A stretch of 64,000 nucleotides of DNA from an uncultured Propionibacteriaceae bacterium (GCA_938046585.1 CALIWR010000005.1:496001-560000), one strand, 5' to 3'. Shown: positions 34,746-43,979, numbered from the stretch's first letter. Made by a program: numbers and translations. The notes: generated by a model from the letters alone, not told the origin.

Positions 34746-37423
34746 GCTCTCACCTGCTCGGTGATCTCCCGCTCCACCACGGCCAGAGCCTCGCCGGCCC
34801 CGGCGGCTTTGGTCCCACCGCCCTGGGCGAGGTCGTCCTTGCCGCCACCTTTGCCGCCGATAGCCGGGGCTGCCAGCCGGACCAGGGCCCCGGCAGAAAG
34901 GCCCCGGTCTCGGGCCTGTTCTCCGGCCGCGACCACGATCTGAGGTTTGTCGTCGGCGCCGCCGACCAGACACACCACCGAGGCCGGGCCGAGCCGTCCC
35001 CGCAGGTCCAACGCCAGGGTCCGCAGCTCAGGGCCGCTGACCTGGACCTGCCTGGTCAGCACCCGCAGGCCGCCCACGTCCCGGGCATGACCGGCTAGGT
35101 CCGCCGCCCGCGCCAGGGCCTGAGCCGCGTTGAGGTCGCTGATCGTCCTCTCGGCGGCCTTCAGCTGCCCCAGCATCCGCTCGACCCGCTCCACCAGCTG
35201 GTCGGGCTGAACTTTCAGCAGTTCAGTCAGGTTCGTCACCAGGGCACGTTCCCGGGCCAGATGCCGGAAGGCATCCTGGGAGACGTACGCCTCGACCCGA
35301 CGCACCCCGGCGCCGACCGACTGCTCACCGATCAGCGACAACAGCCCGATCTGCCCAGACCGGGCGACATGTGTTCCGCCACAGAGTTCACGCGACCAGG
35401 GGCCACCCATCTCGACCATGCGGACCACGGAACCGTACTTCTCGCCGAACATGGCCATCGCCCCCAGGGCCTTGGCCTCGTCCAGCGGCAGTTCTCGGGA
35501 GGTCACCTCCAGGTCATCGCGGATCGCCTGGTTCGACAATCCCTCGAGCTCCTCTTTCAGCCCGCCCAGCCCGGAGGCCGACGAGAAGTCGAAACGCAAA
35601 TAGCCGGGCTTGTTGTACGAGCCGGCCTGAGTCGCGGTCGGGCCCAGCAGCTGACGCAGCACCGCGTGTACCACGTGTGTGGCGGAGTGAGCCTGGCAGG
35701 CGCCGGCACGGTTCATGGCGTCCACCTGGGCGCTGACCCGGTCCCCGACCGCTAGCTGCCCGTCGGTGAGAGTCACCTGGTGCACGTACAGCCCGGGAAC
35801 TGGCTTCTGCACATCGACCACGTCCATCGCCAGCCCGGAGCCGAGGATCTGCCCGGTATCGGCGTCCTGGCCGCCGGATTCAGCGTAGAACGGCGTCTCG
35901 GCCAGTACTACTTCGACGGTGTCACCCGGTTCCGCGCTGTCGACGAGGACCCCGTCGGCGACGATCCCCAGCACCCGGGATTCAGCCTCCAGATCGGTGT
36001 AGCCGAGGAACTGGGTTTCGCCGTCGCGGCGCAGCTGCGCGTACACCTCGGTGGCGACCGCACCGCCTTTCCTTGCTCGGGCATCAGCCTTGGCGCGGGC
36101 CTTCTGCTGCGCCATCAGTGCCCGGAAGCCGGCCTGGTCCACCTCCAGCCCCTGCTCGGCTGCCATCTCCAAGGTCAGGTCGATCGGGAAGCCATACGTG
36201 TCGTGAAGCTGGAAGGCGCGCTCGCCGCCGATCCGGCCCGATCCGGCCCGACGAGCGTCCGTGACCGCCGCCTCGAAGATCCGGGTACCGTCGGCCACCG
36301 TACGCCGGAAGGCTGCCTCCTCCCGCTCGGCGACCTGCTGGATCCGGTCCCACTGCTCGTCGATCTCGGGGTATGACTGGTTCATCCGCTGTCGCGACAC
36401 ATCCAGCAGCTGGGCGATCACGGGCTGTTCATAGCCCAGCAGCCGCATCGACCGCAGCGAGCGGCGCAGTAACCGGCGCAGTACGTAGCCGCGGGCTTCG
36501 TTGCCGGGTGACACCCCGTCGCTCATCAGCATCAGTGCCGAACGGACATGGTCGCCGATCACCCGCAGCCGGACATCAGCCTCCGGGTCCGCCCCATACC
36601 GGGTGCCGACCAGATCGGCGGCCTGCTGCACCACGGGAAAGACCTCGTCGATCTCGTACAAGTTGTCCCGACCCTGCAGCAAGGTGGCGATCCGTTCCAG
36701 CCCAGCCCCGGTGTCGATATTCCTAGTCGGCAGTGGACCGACGACGTCGAAGTCGTCCTTAGAGCGGACCGCGGACAGCCGTTCCTGCTGGAAGACGTTG
36801 TTCCAAATCTCCAGATAACGGTCCTCATTGACGTCCGGACCACCGCCGGGGCCGAATCCTGGGCCGCGGTCGAAGAATATCTCGGAATCGGGACCGCCAG
36901 GCCCGGGAACTCCCATATGCCAGTAGTTCTCGGTGAGGTTCCGATTCCAGATCCGATCCTCGGGAATGCCGAGCGCGCGCCAAATCTCCCGCGCCTCGAC
37001 GTCACCTTCGGGATAGGCCGGGTGATGGCCGGGGCCGAGCACGCTGACCGAGATCCGCTCCGGGTCGAAGCCAAGGTTGCCGTCGGCCACGGCACCGGTC
37101 AGAAACTCCCAGGTCCAGGCGTTGACCTCCTGCTTGAAATAGTCGCCGAAGGAGAAGTTCCCCAGCATCTGGAAGAAGGTGCCGTGCCGGGTGGTCTTGC
37201 CCACTTCATCGATGTCGAGGGTCCGGATGCATTTCTGACAGCTCACCGCTCGTTTCCAGGGCACCGGTTCGATGCCAGTGAAGTACGGCACCATCGGCAC
37301 CATCCCGGCTACCACGAAAAGTAGGTTCGGGTCATTGTGCACCAGTGAGGCACTGGGTACTTCGGCATGCCCGTGCCGGACAAAAAAATCGATGTAGCGG
37401 CGACGGATTTCAGCGGTTTTCAT
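34742..37423 (-). CDS. alaS: Alanyl-tRNA synthetase
   Basis: Charges tRNA-Ala. The 893-residue class II enzyme has the catalytic domain with motif 1 VPYFTGIEP, the NFSFGDYFK and RPxxE-like active-site segments, an editing domain with HSATHVVHAVLRQLLG and the metal-binding CGGTHV, and a C-terminal DHHA1 domain with GGKGGGKDDLAQGGG. It begins ATG at 37423 and ends overlapping ruvX. Two small membrane-protein genes lie upstream on the same strand. Confidence 0.97.
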   Translation of the reverse strand: MKTAEIRRRYIDFFVRHGHAEVPSASLVHNDPNLLFVVAGMVPMVPYFTGIEPVPWKRAVSCQKCIRTLDIDEVGKTTRHGTFFQMLGNFSFGDYFKQEVNAWTWEFLTGAVADGNLGFDPERISVSVLGPGHHPAYPEGDVEAREIWRALGIPEDRIWNRNLTENYWHMGVPGPGGPDSEIFFDRGPGFGPGGGPDVNEDRYLEIWNNVFQQERLSAVRSKDDFDVVGPLPTRNIDTGAGLERIATLLQGRDNLYEIDEVFPVVQQAADLVGTRYGADPEADVRLRVIGDHVRSALMLMSDGVSPGNEARGYVLRRLLRRSLRSMRLLGYEQPVIAQLLDVSRQRMNQSYPEIDEQWDRIQQVAEREEAAFRRTVADGTRIFEAAVTDARRAGSGRIGGERAFQLHDTYGFPIDLTLEMAAEQGLEVDQAGFRALMAQQKARAKADARARKGGAVATEVYAQLRRDGETQFLGYTDLEAESRVLGIVADGVLVDSAEPGDTVEVVLAETPFYAESGGQDADTGQILGSGLAMDVVDVQKPVPGLYVHQVTLTDGQLAVGDRVSAQVDAMNRAGACQAHSATHVVHAVLRQLLGPTATQAGSYNKPGYLRFDFSSASGLGGLKEELEGLSNQAIRDDLEVTSRELPLDEAKALGAMAMFGEKYGSVVRMVEMGGPWSRELCGGTHVARSGQIGLLSLIGEQSVGAGVRRVEAYVSQDAFRHLARERALVTNLTELLKVQPDQLVERVERMLGQLKAAERTISDLNAAQALARAADLAGHARDVGGLRVLTRQVQVSGPELRTLALDLRGRLGPASVVCLVGGADDKPQIVVAAGEQARDRGLSAGALVRLAAPAIGGKGGGKDDLAQGGGTKAAGAGEALAVVEREITEQVRA

Positions 37424-37468
37424 GACGTTCCTTCGGTGGACGGCCGGCGTAGTCAGCGGCCGGAGTAG

Positions 37469-37738
37469 TCAGCGGATGGCGCGGCGGGCGGGGGCAGCAG
37501 CGCGTTGCGTGGCCTCGTCGTCGATCCCGAGTGCATCGCGCAATTCGGCCTCGCGCTCGCTCATCGCGCGAGTGAAGGTGGTCCAGAAGGCCCGGGCCTG
37601 GACTGCCAGGTCGCCAGCCTTCTCCTGAGCTTGTTCCTGGATCCCGGCCGGGGTGGCCTTGCGCAGCAGTCGCTGCCCCTCCACCACGATCGCGACCGCA
37701 ACCACGGCACCAACCGTGAACCAGATCATCCGCTTCAC
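37469..37738 (-). CDS. Small single-pass membrane protein (DUF6167-like)
   Basis: An 89-residue protein with one N-terminal membrane segment (MIWFTVGAVVAVAIVVEG) and a helical, charged cytosolic part (QEQAQEKAGDLAVQARAF). Actinobacteria often carry such a gene between a DUF948 gene and alaS, which is the order here (4 bp after the DUF948 stop). Function unknown; the family assignment is from memory of that context. Confidence 0.75.
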   Translation of the reverse strand: MKRMIWFTVGAVVAVAIVVEGQRLLRKATPAGIQEQAQEKAGDLAVQARAFWTTFTRAMSEREAELRDALGIDDEATQRAAAPARRAIR

Positions 37739-37742
37739 CGGC

Positions 37743-38129
37743 TCAGCCTTTCTTCCTGCGGACCGAGGCGAGTGCCCGGCGGACCCCGTACGAGAAGGCC
37801 GATAGCTTCACCAGCGGCCCGGCGATTGTCGACGTCACCAGGCTCGACAACTGTGAGGCGTCGTTGGCGACATCACTAGCCCGGCCTGAGAGGTTGGCCA
37901 CATCGTCGGTCACGGTACCGAGCTTCACCAGTTCGGTGTTGACGCTGGTCACCGTTCCCTTGGCCTCTTCCAAGATCGGAGTGGTCTCGTCGGTCAGCCG
38001 CCGTACGGTCTGGCTGGCCTCATCTAGCAACCTGCCGAGCTTCACGATCGGATATGCCAGCAGCCCGACCGCCAACAAGAACGCGCAGGCCGCGATCAGC
38101 CCGGCGATCCCCCCCAGTGTCACGTCCAT
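37743..38129 (-). CDS. DUF948 family membrane protein
   Basis: A 128-residue protein with an N-terminal membrane segment (GLIAACAFLLAVGLLAYPIVKL) and an amphipathic helical domain containing heptad-like RRLTDETTPILEEAKGTVTSVNTELVKL, a probable coiled coil, as in DUF948 proteins. Role unknown; members are general-stress-like proteins. The next gene starts four bases after its stop and the two are probably co-transcribed with alaS. Confidence 0.85.
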   Translation of the reverse strand: MDVTLGGIAGLIAACAFLLAVGLLAYPIVKLGRLLDEASQTVRRLTDETTPILEEAKGTVTSVNTELVKLGTVTDDVANLSGRASDVANDASQLSSLVTSTIAGPLVKLSAFSYGVRRALASVRRKKG

Positions 38130-38211
38130 AGGCCGTCCTCGCTCTCGACAACGTCGGTCAGCCTAGTGCACGCTCGTCGCCAAACCACCTGAATTGAGGA
38201 GTGGCCGGTTC

Positions 38212-39432
38212 TCAGCCGCCCCGGACCACTGTGCCGATCGCCGTCACCAGCAAGTCGATCTCGGCATCGGTAGCCACCAGCGGCGGCGCGAACCGGACCG
38301 CCGAGCCGTGGGCATCCTTGGCCAGGACCTGGTGGTCCAATAGCCGGGTACACAAGTCGCGTGCAGTCATCAGGTCCGGGTCGACATCGATCCCGGCCCA
38401 ACCACCGCGGACCCGGACCGCGGTCAGTCCCTGGCCCACTAGCGGCGTCAACCCCTCCCGTAGCAGGGTCCCGATCTCTAGGGCTCGCTGTTGGAAGACG
38501 CCCTCGGCGACCATCGCTACGACCTCCCGCCCGATCCGGGCAGCAAGCGGGTTGCCGCCGAAGGTGGAACCGTGCGAGCCCGGGGTGACCACTGCCAGCG
38601 GGTCCCGGTTGCCCACCACCGCCGAGACCGGCAGGAAACCGCCACCCAGGGTCTTTGCCAGCAGGTACAGGTCCGGCACCACCCCTTCGTGGTCGCAGGC
38701 AAAGGTAGCCCCGGTACGACACAGCCCGGACTGGATCTCGTCGGCGATCATCAACACCTGGTGCCGTTCGGTGATCTCACGGACCTGGCGCAGGTAGCCC
38801 TCGGGCGGGATGATCACCCCAGCCTCCCCCTGGATCGGCTCCAGCAACACGGCCACCGTGGTGGGCCCGATCGCTTCCTCCAAGGCAACCGGGTCTGCGA
38901 ACGGGACTACCTGGAAGCCCGGGGTGAACGGAGCGTAGTGGTGGGTGGCGACCGGATCGGTCGAGAAGCTGACGATCGTGGTGGTCCGGCCGTGGAAGTT
39001 GCCGTCCATCACGATCACGCTCGCCTGGTCGTCGGGAACCCCTTTGACTTCGTATCCCCAGCGCCGGGCCACCTTGATCGCGGTCTCGACCGCCTCGGCT
39101 CCGGTGTTCATCGGCAGCACCAGGTCCTTGCCGCACAAAGTGGTCAGGGCCTGGGCGTAGCGGGCGAGCTCGTCGTTGTAGACCCCTCGGCTGGTCAGGG
39201 TGACTCTCTGCAGTTGCTCCTGGACCGCAGCCAGCAAGCGTGGATGGCGGTGGCCGAAGTTCAGCGCCGAGTAACCAGCCAGGCAGTCGAGATAGCGGTT
39301 CTGCTCGACGTCGGTGACCCAGGCCCCCTCGGCCGAGGTAATCACCACCTGCTGCGGGTGGTAGTTGTGTGCGGTACAGCTGTCAGCCAGTTCGCTCCAG
39401 CTGCGGTTGGTCTGGTCGTACCCCAATGTCAT
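38212..39432 (-). CDS. rocD: Ornithine--oxo-acid aminotransferase
   Basis: PLP enzyme of fold type I, class III aminotransferase, transferring the delta-amino group of ornithine to 2-oxoglutarate. The 406-residue protein has MNTGAEAVETAIKVARRWGY, GNFHGRTTTIVSFSTD, EPIQGEAGVIIPPEGYL, IADEIQSGL and the PLP lysine in LLAKTLGGGFLPVSAVV, all typical of RocD. It starts at ATG 39432. Other class III enzymes such as acetylornithine aminotransferase are possible but fit less well because of the SRGVYNDELARYA segment. Confidence 0.9.
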   Translation of the reverse strand: MTLGYDQTNRSWSELADSCTAHNYHPQQVVITSAEGAWVTDVEQNRYLDCLAGYSALNFGHRHPRLLAAVQEQLQRVTLTSRGVYNDELARYAQALTTLCGKDLVLPMNTGAEAVETAIKVARRWGYEVKGVPDDQASVIVMDGNFHGRTTTIVSFSTDPVATHHYAPFTPGFQVVPFADPVALEEAIGPTTVAVLLEPIQGEAGVIIPPEGYLRQVREITERHQVLMIADEIQSGLCRTGATFACDHEGVVPDLYLLAKTLGGGFLPVSAVVGNRDPLAVVTPGSHGSTFGGNPLAARIGREVVAMVAEGVFQQRALEIGTLLREGLTPLVGQGLTAVRVRGGWAGIDVDPDLMTARDLCTRLLDHQVLAKDAHGSAVRFAPPLVATDAEIDLLVTAIGTVVRGG

Positions 39433-39477
39433 GATGAGCCTCCTGCCGAGAGCCTATCCGGCAGCTCCATCGTCGGT

Positions 39478-40368
39478 TCAGGGAAGTTGACCGGCTAGCA
39501 GATTCAGCACCCGGGTAGCTTCGGGAAAGGTACCGGCTCGGACCGCCATCGCCACCACGGTCCGGCTGCCGTCGCGGCCCTGGTACCAGCCCAGTTGGCG
39601 GGCCTCGAAACCCGACTGCCGAGCCGGCCCCCAACCGCCCTTGTACGTGGCGCCCGGGCGGCCGGCGATTCCCCACCGCTGTTCGGACGAAACCTGCTGC
39701 AGGTGCCCGATGACGAGCTCGGCACCGGGAAGACAGGGCAGGTGCTGCATGAACCGGGCTTGTTCGGCGGTCGACCAGATGGTCTGCCCGAAGATGCTGT
39801 ATGGGGGCCGGGCCGCGGTGGCCGGCACCACTGTCGTAGCATCCCCGGCCTGGCGCAGCACGGCCGTTACCCGGGTCGCGGCGGTAGGCGCGGGGCCGAG
39901 AGACCGCCACAGCTGGTCGGCCGCCTCGTTGTCGGATTCCCGTAGGGCGGACCGTACCGCCCCCGGCTGCGCCTGGGGGCCTTGGTCTTGGACCACGGTC
40001 AGCGCCAGCGGAACCTTGCTGGTCGACCAGGCGACCGTCGGGCTTAGCGAGCCTGCGGTGATCGGGCCGCGGTTCGGGTCAACCAGGCTGAGCGAGATCT
40101 GGGTGCCGGTCTGGGCCTCGACGGTGGCCACGCGCTGCTCCAGGTCGGCAGGCACCGTGACTGTGGCCTGGCAGGCCTGCCCGGGCCCGCCGGCCGGATC
40201 GGACGGCTGCCCGCTAGCCGGGGCGGGTCCGCCGGTGGACTCTGCCGGGACTGACTCGAGCGGCTGGGGACGCGAGACAGCCTGGCAGGCACTACCGGCC
40301 ACCAACAGCACCAGCGCCACCAGGCCACGCCATCTCGGCTGGCTTCGTCGGCTCGCCGGCTCAGTCAT
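39478..40368 (-). CDS. Class A beta-lactamase-like serine hydrolase, putative lipoprotein
   Basis: A 296-residue exported protein. After a signal peptide ending around C28 (weak lipobox GSAC), a Pro/Gly-rich stretch leads into a beta-lactamase fold with SxxK (STSK, 115-118) and SDN (145-147). The third motif is KGG (243-245) rather than KTG. I see no ExxLN motif for the deacylating glutamate of class A enzymes. It may be a DD-peptidase-like or non-hydrolysing relative rather than a resistance enzyme. Overlaps rarA by 8 bp. Confidence 0.75.
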   Translation of the reverse strand: MTEPASRRSQPRWRGLVALVLLVAGSACQAVSRPQPLESVPAESTGGPAPASGQPSDPAGGPGQACQATVTVPADLEQRVATVEAQTGTQISLSLVDPNRGPITAGSLSPTVAWSTSKVPLALTVVQDQGPQAQPGAVRSALRESDNEAADQLWRSLGPAPTAATRVTAVLRQAGDATTVVPATAARPPYSIFGQTIWSTAEQARFMQHLPCLPGAELVIGHLQQVSSEQRWGIAGRPGATYKGGWGPARQSGFEARQLGWYQGRDGSRTVVAMAVRAGTFPEATRVLNLLAGQLP

Positions 40369-41722
40369 CGTGTCGACCTAGCAAATTGCTGATCGTCACC
40401 AACCGCTCGGCGATCTGGGCCTCGTTGCCGTGGTCGGTGGGTCGGTAGTAGCGGGCATCGGCCAGCTCGTCGGGGAGGTACTGCTGGCGAGCGATCCCGT
40501 GAGGATGGTCGTGGGCGTATTGGTAGCCCTGGCCGTGTCCGAGCGCCTGGGCGCCGGCATAGTGCGCGTCGCGCAGGTGGGGCGGGACCGAGCCGATCCG
40601 GCCACCGCGGACATCGGCCAATGCTGCATCGATCGCCATAATCACCGCGTTCGACTTCGGGGCGGTGGCGGCGGCGATCGTCGCCTGAGCCAGATGTAGC
40701 CGCGCCTCAGGCATCCCGATCAGGTGGACAGCCTGGGCCGCTGCGACGCAGGTCTGCAGCACCGAAGGGGCAGCCATCCCGATGTCCTCCGAGGCCAGCA
40801 CGACTAGTCGCCGAGCTACGAAGCGAGGGTCTTCCCCGGCCTCGATCATCCGGGCCAGGTAGTGCAGTGCAGCCTGGACATCACTACCCCGGACGCTCTT
40901 GATGAAAGCACTAATCACGTCGTAGTGCTGGTCGCCGTTGGCGTCATAGCGGACGGTGGCCTTATCGACGGCCTGTTCGACCGCAGCCAGGTCGATGCTG
41001 GGGCTATGGACGGCCGCTGCTCCGGCGGCTGCTTCCTCAAGATAGGTGAGGACCCGCCGGGCATCGCCTCCGGCCAGTCGCAGCAGCGCCGCCCGGGCCT
41101 CGTCACTTAGTTGGAAGGACGAGCCGTCGTCGGCTCGCAGCCCTCGTGGGTCGCTGAGAGCCCGGTCCAGCAGCGCCGACAGATCCTCGTCACCGAGAGC
41201 GTTCAGGGTGAGCAGCAACGAGCGCGACAGCAGAGGCGCGATCACCGAAAAGCTCGGGTTCTCGGTGGTAGCGGCGATCAGGGTCACCAGTCGGTTCTCG
41301 ACCGCGGGCAGCAGCACATCTTGCTGGGCCTTATTGAACCGATGCACTTCGTCCACGAAGAGGACGGTGGGCCGGCCGCGGGCCAGTTCGCGACGCGCGA
41401 CATCGATCACCGAGCGGACCTCTTTCACCCCGGCGGTGACGGCAGACAGTTCAACAAAGCGGGCCCCGGAGGTTCTGGAGACCACGCTCGCGATGGTGGT
41501 CTTGCCGACCCCAGGCGGGCCCCAGAGGAAAACGGACATTGGCTGACCCGCTGCCAATCTGCGCAGGGGCGAGCCGGGACCCAGCAGATGGTGCTGTCCG
41601 ACGATCTCGTCGACGGTCGTGGGGCGCATCCGCACCGCCAGCGGCGCGCTGTCGTGGGCGTCGGACAGCGACCCGCCCGCCACTGTGGGCAGGGCCACCT
41701 CACCGAACAGGTCCTCGCTCAC
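40361..41722 (-). CDS. rarA: Replication-associated recombination protein A (MgsA/RarA)
   Basis: AAA+ ATPase acting at stalled replication forks. The 453-residue protein has Walker A GPPGVGKTT (68-76), Walker B LFVDEVH (121-127), sensor 1 AATTENPSF and the arginine-finger region, followed by the C-terminal tetramerisation domain with GSVPPHLRDAHY and YAHDHPHGIARQQYLPDE. It begins MSEDLFGE at 41722. rarA near alaS and aspS is the usual actinobacterial layout. Confidence 0.95.
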   Translation of the reverse strand: MSEDLFGEVALPTVAGGSLSDAHDSAPLAVRMRPTTVDEIVGQHHLLGPGSPLRRLAAGQPMSVFLWGPPGVGKTTIASVVSRTSGARFVELSAVTAGVKEVRSVIDVARRELARGRPTVLFVDEVHRFNKAQQDVLLPAVENRLVTLIAATTENPSFSVIAPLLSRSLLLTLNALGDEDLSALLDRALSDPRGLRADDGSSFQLSDEARAALLRLAGGDARRVLTYLEEAAAGAAAVHSPSIDLAAVEQAVDKATVRYDANGDQHYDVISAFIKSVRGSDVQAALHYLARMIEAGEDPRFVARRLVVLASEDIGMAAPSVLQTCVAAAQAVHLIGMPEARLHLAQATIAAATAPKSNAVIMAIDAALADVRGGRIGSVPPHLRDAHYAGAQALGHGQGYQYAHDHPHGIARQQYLPDELADARYYRPTDHGNEAQIAERLVTISNLLGRHDD

Positions 41723-41834
41723 CTGCGTCAGCCTACGACCCGAGACCGGCCACCAACGCGGACCGGATCCCTGTCCAGCGCAGCCTGGGCCGAGACGCTT
41801 CGTCCTCTCCGGGACCCGGTGATGAACCGAGACC

Positions 41835-41863
41835 TTGACATCGTTCTTTCTTAGATATATCGT
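41835..41863 (+). promoter_or_regulatory. Candidate promoter with overlapping palindrome before padR gene
   Basis: TTGACA at 41835-41840 with TATATC (15-bp spacing) or TATCGT (17-bp spacing) as the -10 element. The -10 overlaps GATATATC (41854-41861), a perfect 8-bp palindrome. The placement suits autoregulation by the PadR protein encoded 72 bp downstream. Confidence 0.55.
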
Positions 41864-41934
41864 TGAGGCATCGACGGAGTTGCGGATTCGAATTCAGGCC
41901 GCCCGTCATCACCGATCTTGCCGAGGAGGCAACC

Positions 41935-42645
41935 ATGAACCGCTTTTCCCGCACCGGCCGAAGCCGAGGCTCCGAGCCCCGCGACCGTCGTCGCGGTTTC
42001 TCGCCAGACCCCTTCCCCGGCCCGCAGGGGCCGCACCACCATCCAGGCCCGCCCGAGGAGGGACCCGGCGCTGACCCACACTTCTTTGGACCCGCTGGCT
42101 TCGCCGGACCTTTTGGCCCCGGCGGGCCACTCGGGCCGGGACAGCCTTTCGGACCCTTCGGTCGGGGACGCGGAGGCCGCCGCCGCCGGGGTGACGTTCG
42201 CACCGCAGTCCTCCAGCTGCTGGCCGAGGAGCCCCGCAACGGCTACCAGCTCATCGCACTGCTGGACGAACGCACTGCGGGCGCCTGGCGCCCCAGCCCG
42301 GGCGCCATCTATCCCGCCCTGTCTCAGCTTGAGGACGAAGGACTGATCGAGACCACCGCCCTCGACGACGGCAGCAAGGCCTACCAGCTGACCGCCGCGG
42401 GCCACGAGACCAGTGAGGTGAGCGACACCACCCCCCGTACCTGGGACCAGATCAAGCAGGCCAATGCCCCCCGCCATCCCGGCGGCGACCACGCGGTTTG
42501 GCATGAGTTCAACCAGCTGGCTCAAGCTTTGAAAGCGGTGAGCATCTCGGGGGACGAGCGTCAGCACGAGGCTGCGGCCGCCCTGCTCGCCGAGACTCGC
42601 CGCCGGGTCTACGGCCTGCTGGCCGAACCACCCGCCCAGGACTGA
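41935..42645 (+). CDS. PadR-family transcriptional regulator with Gly/Pro/Phe-rich N terminus
   Basis: A 236-residue DNA-binding protein. Residues 1-90 are low complexity, rich in Pro, Gly, Phe and Arg with repeated FGP units; the winged helix follows with RTAVLQLLAEEPRNGYQLIALL and RPSPGAIYPALSQLEDEGLI, the PadR signature. The C-terminal helix (about 190-225) should support dimerisation. The ATG at 41935 has GAGGAGG upstream. PadR proteins often repress transporters or detoxification genes, but the target is not obvious here. Confidence 0.88.
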   Translation: MNRFSRTGRSRGSEPRDRRRGFSPDPFPGPQGPHHHPGPPEEGPGADPHFFGPAGFAGPFGPGGPLGPGQPFGPFGRGRGGRRRRGDVRTAVLQLLAEEPRNGYQLIALLDERTAGAWRPSPGAIYPALSQLEDEGLIETTALDDGSKAYQLTAAGHETSEVSDTTPRTWDQIKQANAPRHPGGDHAVWHEFNQLAQALKAVSISGDERQHEAAAALLAETRRRVYGLLAEPPAQD

Positions 42646-42656
42646 CCAACCAGCAT

Positions 42657-42694
42657 GCCGGTGGCACCGATCCGTGGAGATCGGTGCCACCGGC
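42657..42694 (+). terminator. Terminator after padR gene
   Basis: A perfect 16-bp stem (GCCGGTGGCACCGATC with its complement) and a 6-nt loop start 11 bp past the stop codon of the PadR gene. Strongest hairpin in the window; no clear T tract follows. Confidence 0.85.
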
Positions 42695-42778
42695 TATTCC
42701 ACGGGCCCACTCGACAACTTTCTGCAAGATCTGGCAACGGCCCGCGCGCCGGCCACCGCCGCCTAGAGTGCGGTCAGC

Positions 42779-42799
42779 AATCGGAACGCCGTTCCAATT
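42779..42799. promoter_or_regulatory. 21-bp palindromic operator before the TRAP operon
   Basis: AATCGGAACG-C-CGTTCCAATT: the two 10-bp arms are complementary at 9 of 10 positions. The GGAAC/GTTCC core resembles IclR-family boxes (TGGAA-N5-TTCCA). It lies 118 bp before the dctP start, and an IclR gene is in the operon, so this is a likely control site. No second copy was found in the operon. Confidence 0.7.
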
Positions 42800-42916
42800 G
42801 ACGCACGAAGAGGAGGGGCCGGCGATGACTCCGGCGAAGGAGCCGAGCGCACCCTGCCCTGCCTCGACACCAGTTCAACCCACCGCGGGCTGACCCCGCA
42901 GGGCAAGGAGCACACC

Positions 42917-43942
42917 ATGAAGCTGTCCCGCCGCCGCGTCCTTCTCGGAACCGCCGCGAGCCTCGCACTCCCCGCTGTCACTGCCTGCGGCGGTAGATCG
43001 TCATCGGGCAAGACCTGGAAGCTGGCCTTCAATCAGACCGCCGAGCATCCGCAGTTCAAGGCAGCCGAGGCCCTGGGCAAGCGTCTGGCCGAGGCCACCA
43101 ACAACCGGTACAGCATTGATGTCTACCCCAACGAGCAGCTGGGCAGCCAGAATCAGGTGGTCCAGAACTTGTCCAACGGCACCGTCGAGATGATGTACAT
43201 CGGCGGCCCGGTAATGGAGGGCTTCAACAAGGACTTCATCGTCTTCAACCTGCCGTACATCTTCGACTCGATCCAGGCCCAGAGCGCGGTCTTCGCCGAC
43301 GAATCCGTGATGGGTGGCCTGTTCACCTCGATCGAGGAGAGCAAGAACATCACGGTCCTGGCGGCCCTGCACGCCGGTGTACGTAACGTGTACAACAACA
43401 AGCGGGCGATCCGGACCCCCGCCGACCTGAGTGGGCTCAAGATCCGGGTCCAGCAGTCGGATTCGCAGGTCGCGATGATCCAAGGCATGGGCGCGATCGG
43501 TTCCCCGATGGGCCAGGGCGAGGTGTACGGGGCCCTGCAGTCCGGCGTTCTGGATGGCGCTGAGAACAACGAAACGGTCTACGACGCGCTGAAGCATGAC
43601 GAGGTGGCTAAGTTCTACTCCTACACCCGCCATCTGATGATCCCGGACTACCTCCTCATCAACACCAAGACCTTGAAGGAGATGTCGGCCGAGGACCAGG
43701 CCGCCTTCCGTAAGCTCATCCCCGAGATGCGCAGAATGGCGGATGACGGATTCGTCGACTTCGTCAAGACCTCGAAGGAGAACGCCGAGAAACTGGGCGC
43801 GAAGTTCAACGACGACTGCGATATGACGGCTTTCAAGTCCTCGGTGGAGGAATTGGTGAAGAAGTCCATCGACAACCCGGTGCGTCAGCGGCTCTACGAG
43901 GCCGCCCAAGACGCTAACAAGAAGTTCCCGGCGATCAAGTAA
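42917..43942 (+). CDS. dctP: TRAP transporter solute-binding protein DctP
   Basis: Extracytoplasmic substrate-binding subunit of a tripartite ATP-independent transporter. The 341-residue precursor has an RR-containing signal (LSRRRVLLGTAAS) with lipobox VTAC at residues 22-25. Then TWKLAFNQTAEHPQFKAAEAL, the carboxylate-binding arginine in LKIRVQQSD, and GAIGSPMGQGEVYGALQSGVLDGAENN, the standard family motif. Substrates of the family are organic acids and uronates; the gene context points to a uronate-like acid. Confidence 0.92.
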   Translation: MKLSRRRVLLGTAASLALPAVTACGGRSSSGKTWKLAFNQTAEHPQFKAAEALGKRLAEATNNRYSIDVYPNEQLGSQNQVVQNLSNGTVEMMYIGGPVMEGFNKDFIVFNLPYIFDSIQAQSAVFADESVMGGLFTSIEESKNITVLAALHAGVRNVYNNKRAIRTPADLSGLKIRVQQSDSQVAMIQGMGAIGSPMGQGEVYGALQSGVLDGAENNETVYDALKHDEVAKFYSYTRHLMIPDYLLINTKTLKEMSAEDQAAFRKLIPEMRRMADDGFVDFVKTSKENAEKLGAKFNDDCDMTAFKSSVEELVKKSIDNPVRQRLYEAAQDANKKFPAIK

Positions 43943-43948
43943 CCGCCA

Positions 43949-43979
43949 CCGGTGGGCCCGGCCCACTCGGGCCCACCGG
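43949..43979 (+). terminator. Hairpin between dctP and dctQ
   Basis: An 11-bp perfect stem (CCGGTGGGCCC with GGGCCCACCGG) and a 9-nt loop lie between the dctP stop and dctQ. Such hairpins often protect the abundant solute-binding-protein mRNA or partly terminate, giving more DctP than DctQM. Confidence 0.7.
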
